A stretch of 12,717 nt of DNA from Monoraphidium neglectum. Its lineage: Eukaryota > Chlorophyta > Chlorophyceae > Sphaeropleales > Selenastraceae. The notes beneath the pieces are model-generated. The model saw only the letters and a program-made list of their open reading frames with translations, was not told where the DNA came from and ran no database searches. Shown piece after piece: positions 7,852 to 12,717 of the stretch; within the stretch, counting starts at the first letter, position 1, and each line of letters begins with the position of its first letter. The position numbers were made by a program, and so were the translations under genes. Location of the stretch: the NCBI RefSeq assembly GCF_000611645.1, contig NW_014011986.1:1-12717 (forward strand). Direction: 5' to 3'.

Positions 7852-10772
7852 AGTGTGTGTGCGTGCGTGCGTGCATGCGTGCACAAGCGCAAGCACGTGC
7901 GCGTGCACGGGGAAGGCGTGGGGGGTGGAGTGGGGGCGGTGATCAAGGGGTGCGGCTGGAGTTGCGAGGTTTCTTGCAGCTGCCAGACAGGGCATGCGTG
8001 AAAACAGCTCTGCCAGCGCCGTCCCTCGTGACGGCACCGCATGATCGTACTGCCCCGCCACAGCCCTTTGCTTCCCCTTCCAAGCCTCGGCTGTCCACCC
8101 TCGCCCCTACGCCGCCACCACACTCCTGCTTGCAAACTAGCAAAATTCCTTCAGACCACGCTAAATCGCGCTCAATCTTTGGCCCCCAGCCACCTGCAAA
8201 TGTCCTTGCCCACCTTTGCTCAAGTAGCCCTTGCTGACTCACCGCCCTTTGAACCTTTCAGCAAGCAACCAAAAGGCGGTCAAAACAGAAAGATCCAGAT
8301 TCAACCCACCTGCCATATACTTCAGCCACCTTTGACCCCAGCTCGTCCAGCGTAGGCCCCTCCCCCGCCCCGACGCCCAGCGCGAGCCGCGGCGCGCCGG
8401 AGCCGCCCTGCGGCGCGCGAGCGGCGCGGGCCGCGGATGGGCGTGCGGCCGTCACAGCGGCCGCGGCAAGGGCGGCGGCGCGGCAGGCACCGCCGGCTGC
8501 CTCTGCAGGCTGCCCCATCCCGAAGGTCCTCAGACACATGATGCATAAACAACACGGCCTTTGGCCATTCATGACATTCTTCCACCATAACAGGCCGCTC
8601 CAAGCATGCAGACGGCACAGCCGCCCGCAGTACCGACCCTGCACCCCTCCCCCACGCCCGCGCGCCCCACAAAGCCGCACCTCCGTCGCGCGCTCCCGGA
8701 GCCGCTCCGCCCGCGCGTGCGCGGCGGCGACCCTGCCCTCGAGCCGCGTGATCTGGCCTTTCAGGGCATCAACCTCTGAATCCGCCTTTGCCACCGCCGC
8801 CCTGTGGCGGGCCTTGACTTCCTCCAGCTGCTCCTCGGCTTCCTAGGGGTTGACGCGATAATTATGGCCAATAAATATCTGAAATTTGGGGCTGATTGCT
8901 ATTGTTGCGGGGTGGCTGGTGCCAAACAGCCCCATGGTCACAAACATATGGGATGATAAGTCTCTCCTATGTACCACCCTGGCAAGTCGGCTTGCTCGCA
9001 GGCAAAACGTCCACCTGGCAGTCAACAGCAGGAACCTGCGGGGTCGGGCACAAGGTGCGATCCTGCAGTGTACGAAACCCCCACCTGGCAGTTTTGTATG
9101 AGGAAGAGGTTGTCCTCCTCAAGCTGGCTGAATACGGCCAGCAGCTGCCGGGGGTCTGAGGGCAAGCACAGCATGCGATCGTATATATTCAGGTGTAATT
9201 TGTATATGGAAACCATGTATATACATGTGACGGCGGTGGTCTGACGGGGATCAAAACAAGCATTGCAGTCAGGGGCCAAAGTGCATGGCAGGTGGGGGAG
9301 GAGCAATGTCCCAAAAGGTTGAGGAGCCCAGATGCCAGCAGCAATCCGAGCCGCCGCCGACTCCCGCCATTGCCTGCGCTGTCAAACCAAGGCTTGTGTC
9401 GCCCCAAAGCACACGAACTCGCCCACCGACACAACCGCAAAACACTCACTCTTGAAGTGCATGGTCTCATCCGATGCGTCATCAGCTGCCTCCAGTGCAT
9501 CCAGGTCCGGCCGCGGCGCCTCCTTGGCACGCAGTGCCTCCTGTTGGGGTGCATGTTAGTGTGTTTTGGGCTGGTCCGCGACGCGGCTGCATTGATTGGC
9601 TTGTATTGAGGAGTGATGAGGAAGTGATGCAGCTGGTTGTTCCACCCTGTGCAAGCGTCCAAGGAAGCTGCCGCCCCACAATTCACGCGTTGCCATCAGT
9701 CACGAGTAAGAACGTGTCCCGCGACGCCTCACAACATCCTCCAGAACTCCCTCACCGCCCTGGTGCCCTGGCCCGCCCATGAGTTCCCTCACGCCAACAC
9801 GCCACAGCCACCGCATCCTCCCTGACCAGCGGTCCATATGTATCACAGGGACCTCTGCACCCCAACACCACCCAAAATCCACAAGTCTGAGCAACCGTCG
9901 ACTGCATGGCCGCCCGCCTCCCACATTTGAATCAAAGCCCTGAAGCTGTACCACCCCTGCAGCCTGGCCCTCTTACAGTGCCAAATGCTGCTCCCACGCA
10001 TTGCCGCGCAACAACCTGGCCACCGCATCACGCCTCCGCCCCCCCAAAAAACCCACCTTCAGCTCCGCCGCTGCCTCCTTGACCGCCCGCTCTGCCCGCT
10101 CCGCCTCCTGCTGTGTGCGCGCGCCGCTGAACGCGGCTTCGGCCCGCGTCTTCGCCAGGTAAGCGTCGTCCCGCCGCCGCGCGACCGCCGCGCAGCCCGC
10201 CTGCCACGCCGCCAGCCGCGCGGCGCGCCTGGCGGTCGACCGAGCGTTGACCGGGGGTTGACCGAGCTTGGACGGAGGTTGACCGAGCGTTGATTGGGGT
10301 CGAGTCAACCGACGTTGACCGGGGGTTGAATGGGTATCAACCAAGACGAGCAACATGCGGGTCAACCCTTGTGACGTACTGTCTGGCCCGAGCCGTGAAC
10401 ACCCGTCAAGCTCGTCCCGGCACGAGACACGTCCGCCCGCGCCCCCCAGCTTTCCCAGGCGCATGGCGCCTTCCCTCGCGTCCTCAAGCCGAGCTGCCGG
10501 CTCAGGCCTCAGGCACCTTGGTCCCAAGAGATCGAAACGGAAAATCGACGCTAGAATACGTGGTGGCGCTGATGAAATACATGAACCGAATATTTGATGA
10601 ATGGCCAAGCCGGGTCCCACCTCTCCTGCCTGGCTGCCGCCAGCTTCTCAAAGTGCTCCTGGGGGGTCACGCTGTCCAGGAAGCCCTGGTACCTGCCGCA
10701 GGGCAGTTTTTTGGGGAGGATGAGATGGGAGTTTTGGCGCGTGATGAGATTTTGCGTCGTGTATGTGTGTGT

Positions 10773-10813
<41 letters not shown>

Positions 10814-12717
10814 CGCGCACGTGTGTGTATGTGTGCACCCATGCACGTGCTACAGCCGGCTTGGTCAAGCTACTCCATCTCATACCCACGGACACCCCCT
10901 ACCCCCCCACCCCACCCTACGACCCCGGCCCCGCTGCCCTGCCCTCTCGCCTGCCGCAGTCCGCCAGTGCCTCCTCCTTCTTGCCCAGCTCGCTCCTCAG
11001 CGCCGCGATGGCCCCGTTCAGCCGCTTAATCTCGGCGACCCGGTCAGCCTTGGCCTGCCGTCATCGATGACCCATATAGTACACGCGAGTCCATTCAGCG
11101 GGGCGTGCTTGTGGTTGACAAGACAAACGACAATGTATGCAGAGCTGGGACATGGCCGCTGCACCAACCCCGGCAGTCCGCCCTGCCCAAAGCACGCGGC
11201 AACGGCGCTCGCTCAGCGCGAGCGACGGCGGCCCCCTGCCACCCTGAATTTCCCCCAAATCGAAACCCTGGGCGGCTCATACTGAGAAGCGGTAAGTTGG
11301 CCCAGCACCGCCGCACCTTGGCCTCCGCCTCGGCGCGCCGAATGGCCTCCTGGACCTTCTCGTCATTCTCCTTCAGAAAGGCGTCAAACCTGGGGGCAGC
11401 CGGCGGGCAACGCAGGGGTTGATGAAGTTGAAGAAAACGGCTGCTCAGCTGCCGGGGTGAGAAGTGGGGATTCTGGGGCGCTGCGCCAGGCCAGGCGCTC
11501 TGCCTCAGCAGGATGAGGGGGAGCGGCGCCAAACAGGATGGGGGGGTCCAATTGCGGCCGGCAACGTGCCGTGCCGGGTAAGCCGGCTGGCGTGGAAGGC
11601 GGCAGGGAACCGGGGCCGAGGCCGCTGCGCGGCCTGCGGCGGGCCAGGCGCCAGGGCCTGGCCCTCGCCGGCGGAGCGCAGCAGGGGGGGTTGCAAGGAT
11701 ACTCCCTGGCCCTGGGCCGAGAGCCTTTGAGACATCCTCCACAACCTCTGTGCCGGAGCACAAACACACACACACACACACACATACACACACACGCGCG
11801 CGCGCGCGCGCGCACACACACATGTCTACACAAACATCCACACGCACAGCCACGCAAGACGGCCCTGTTGCAGCCATCAAGAAAAGGGGCACACCTGACT
11901 GCATCTTCCTCCAACATAGCTTCACTCTTGGACAGGGCCTCGGCCCTCTGTCAAACATCATCAGGAGGCAGGGGGCGCATGCAACATATGAGGCTCAGCG
12001 CAACCACGGCCGCCGCAGGCCCCGCACGTCGCGGGGCCAACAAGCGTGTGCAATCAGCAGCGACGAGGAGAACGCAGGGGCCGGGCGGCCGGACGTTCCC
12101 AAAAGAAGAGCTCAGGCATGACGTTGCTGACGAAAAACCGTGGACGCCCTCATATGGGCGGCAGGTGGCGCCCCAACATGTTACGCCTGTCACTGCCCCG
12201 ACAACGCGTGCACCTGCCGCGCCCGCTCCTCCAGCTTCCGAATCTCGGCCCTCTTGGTGTCAAGCGACATCTGATCCAGGAGGCGGTTTGGGTGTCTAAT
12301 CATCGGTGGGTGCAAAGACGCCACCCCGCATCGCAGGGCGCATCGCAAGCAAGGGCGTCGGCCGGCGAGCCGGGCACCCCTAGCAGCTGGGGTCTTCGCG
12401 TGATACTGTACCCAACTTGGCCCAACCCTGGGCGCATCCCCTTTCATAGCCAGCCCCGACAGACACTCCAACACCGCGCCGGCGCCGGCCGCAGTGGGGG
12501 GTCCCCACCCGATGCGCGCCAGCTGCCCTCGCCTGGCTGCCACAGACAGCGGTGGTAAGAGGATGAGTTTGACAAACACCCTTATACTTGAGCACACCTG
12601 CACGAGAAAAATCTGCCGCTTCTTGGCTAGAAAATCGTGGAGGTTCTCCCGCACAGTGTGACGCCGCGCCGGGCATGCCGCCGCCGCCAACGTAGCCGCC
12701 GCCGCCGCCGCCGCGCC
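6708..12717 (-). CDS. CFAP100: CFAP100 / CCDC37 / MIA1 axonemal coiled-coil protein, 14 exons, 5' end off window
   Basis: Cilia- and flagella-associated protein 100 partners CFAP73 in the MIA complex, which regulates inner-arm dynein and waveform (established in Chlamydomonas). Exons in view: 12717-12598, 12270-12214, 11947-11895, 11389-11317, 11054-10951, 10692-10621, 10228-10057, 9540-9450, 9155-9085, 8842-8681, 8407-8310, 7757-7673, 7260-7187, 6915-6708. They join in frame to 479 codons and a TGA at 6710-6708. The first exon is open to the window edge with no ATG, so the true start lies upstream. Diagnostic strings are AKKRQIFLVQMSLDTKRAEI, FDAFLKENDEKVQEAI, HFKNPRQLLAVFSQLEEDN, LGSKVAEVYGR and an acidic end DEEEEELAAFLARELL. 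The long helices and DUF4200 region fit the family. One intron uses a GC donor, and exon 11 (8407) could start earlier. Confidence 0.9.
7781..7882. repeat. (GT)n microsatellite, CFAP100 intron 12
   Basis: About 100 bp of GT with GTGC flanks lies close upstream of the exon acceptor at 7758, in the longest intron of the window (7758-8309). The transcript carries CA repeats there. The rest of that intron shows no ORF, RNA gene or mobile element that I can support. Confidence 0.88.
9011..9022 (-). repeat. 12-bp copy of the exon 9 donor junction of CFAP100
   Basis: CCACCTGGCAGT at 9011-9022 repeats 9081-9092, where the minus strand ACTGCCAG then GTGG is the real end of the exon and its donor (exon end 9085). 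The copy lies 70 bp into the intron, so its use would lengthen the exon by 70 nt and shift frame. Confidence 0.6.
9541..10056 (-). other. CFAP100 intron 7, no further feature seen
   Basis: A 516-bp intron between the AAG-GTGGGT donor and the CCAACAG acceptor. I see no repeat, RNA gene or mobile element. A small extra exon cannot be excluded, because the central CFAP100 region is poorly conserved. Confidence 0.5.
10233..10330. repeat. Degenerate GTTGACCG minisatellite, CFAP100 intron 6
   Basis: GTTGACCG or a close variant (GTTGATTG, GGTTGAATG) recurs every roughly 16-20 bp, with CGAGC or GGGG between, directly upstream (in transcript sense) of the exon 7 acceptor at 10229. The core TTGACC equals the plant WRKY W-box, though a core of this size within a repeat is weak evidence of function. 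Confidence 0.65.
10693..10950 (-). other. CFAP100: GC-AG intron in CFAP100
   Basis: The exon ending at 10951 reads GGCAG followed by GCGAGAGGGC, with no usable GT nearby. The next exon starts at 10692 after GCGGCAG. Joining AG to G at this point gives EEALADCGRYQGFLDSVTP, which lines up without a gap to the CCDC37 segment ending in DYQAYKDFL. The donor must therefore be GC rather than GT, a known minority class of U2-type introns. The intron also carries a (GT)n tract on the plus strand. Confidence 0.78.
10758..10836. repeat. (GT)n microsatellite, CFAP100 GC-AG intron
   Basis: About 79 bp of GT with ATGT and GCGC interruptions inside the GC-AG intron 10693-10950. CA-rich in the transcript. 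Confidence 0.88.
11764..11825. repeat. (CA)n(CG)n(CA)n tract, CFAP100 intron 3
   Basis: Sixty-two bp of unbroken purine-pyrimidine alternation with a CG core near 11794-11813, in the 505-bp intron 11390-11894. GU-rich in the transcript. The remainder of this intron is GC-rich and open in one minus frame, but it shows no recognisable protein. Confidence 0.88.

Larger units (their letters stand above)
6708..10228 (-). other. CFAP100: Central and C-terminal helices of CFAP100, exons 7-14 in view
   Basis: Exon 7 (10228-10057) is an alanine/arginine/glutamate-rich helix of 57 residues. Exon 8 (9540-9450) has an acidic patch LEAADDASDE and ends in HFK, which splices to NPRQLLAVFSQLEEDNLFLIQ in exon 9. 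Exon 10 (8842-8681) continues the coiled coil. Exon 11 (8407-8310) starts with a Gly-rich linker, then LDELGSKVAEVYG. Exon 12 (7757-7673) gives CGFDPDASLTMLQMLTSMEV. Exons 13 and 14 give EKERRQVAREEKLRTQ, a basic KKTGKPPMPRS patch and the acidic C terminus. For exon 11, an in-frame acceptor at CAG before CCTGCAGAGG would add an alanine-rich stretch; the shorter form is preferred for its acceptor and simplicity, but not proven. Confidence 0.85.
10621..12717 (-). other. CFAP100: DUF4200 coiled-coil region of CFAP100, exons 1-6 in view
   Basis: Residues 1-160, counted from the first visible codon, hold an alanine-rich start (8 alanines in the first 14), then ENLHDFLAKKRQIFLVQ, MSLDTKRAEIRKLEERARQ, RAEALSKSEAMLEEDAVRF, DAFLKENDEKVQEAIRRAEA, a KADRVAEIKRLNGAIAALRS helix, and YQGFLDSVTPQEHFEKL. 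This order of blocks is the DUF4200 coiled coil shared by CFAP100, CFAP73 and CCDC42-type proteins. The FLKEND block and the Y-x-x-FL-x-x-x-(S/T)P block point to CFAP100 in particular. Junction phases in order are 0, 0, 2, 0, 2 and 2, and each split codon restores an arginine where one is resolved. Confidence 0.88.

Noticed and set aside
8411..8506. Alanine-rich in-frame extension upstream of the CFAP100 exon starting at 8407
   Set aside because: An earlier CAG acceptor is possible, but the residues have no family match; kept only as an alternative.
10290..11285. 331-codon open frame on the plus strand, the longest in the window
   Set aside because: It reads through a (GT)n tract as Val-Cys repeats and lies antisense to two CFAP100 exons. 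No domain is recognisable.
11384..11961. Long minus-strand frames through CFAP100 intron 3
   Set aside because: Intron readthrough with Cys-Val repeats from the microsatellite; splicing from 11895 to 11389 restores the family sequence.
12688..12690. TTG as a start codon for CFAP100
   Set aside because: The frame is open to the window edge, TTG starts are not expected in this setting, and the family has a longer N terminus.

Overview
The window looks like nuclear DNA of a flagellated green alga, probably a chlorophyte close to the Chlamydomonadales. The support is high GC, short coding exons split by about 200-550 bp GT-AG introns, intronic (CA/GT)n tracts, a TGTAA-type poly(A) signal, and two genes that only ciliated eukaryotes need. 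The species cannot be named from the sequence. Only about 28% of the window (about 3.5 kb) is coding.

All convincing coding sequence is on the minus strand, in two genes arranged head to tail. From 12717 down to 6708 lies CFAP100 (CCDC37, MIA1 in Chlamydomonas): 14 exons with 479 codons in view, the 5' end off the window and a stop at 6710-6708. A 203-bp intergenic segment (6505-6707) holds its TGTAA signal and a repeat-bearing putative promoter. From 6504 down to 1 lies a kinesin-2 motor subunit, most like KIF3B/FLA8: 15 exons with 696 codons in view, no stop reached, continuing past the left edge. Exons were chained by hand from splice-site phase and from alignment to remembered KIF3B and CCDC37 family sequence. 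Every junction keeps frame.

Both products act in the axoneme/cilium. Kinesin-2 is the anterograde intraflagellar-transport motor that delivers axonemal parts. CFAP100 with CFAP73 forms the MIA complex, which regulates inner-arm dynein. The two genes are functionally related, but nothing here shows co-regulation.

I found no new gene system. The unusual structure is in the introns: repeats that copy exon 3' ends together with their 5' splice sites, one of which leaves a possible 21-nt one-heptad micro-exon in the kinesin stalk; a 30-bp array carrying TGACGTCA; telomere-like inverted repeats around one exon; complementary CA/GU tracts bracketing in-frame exon pairs in both genes; and a GC-AG intron.
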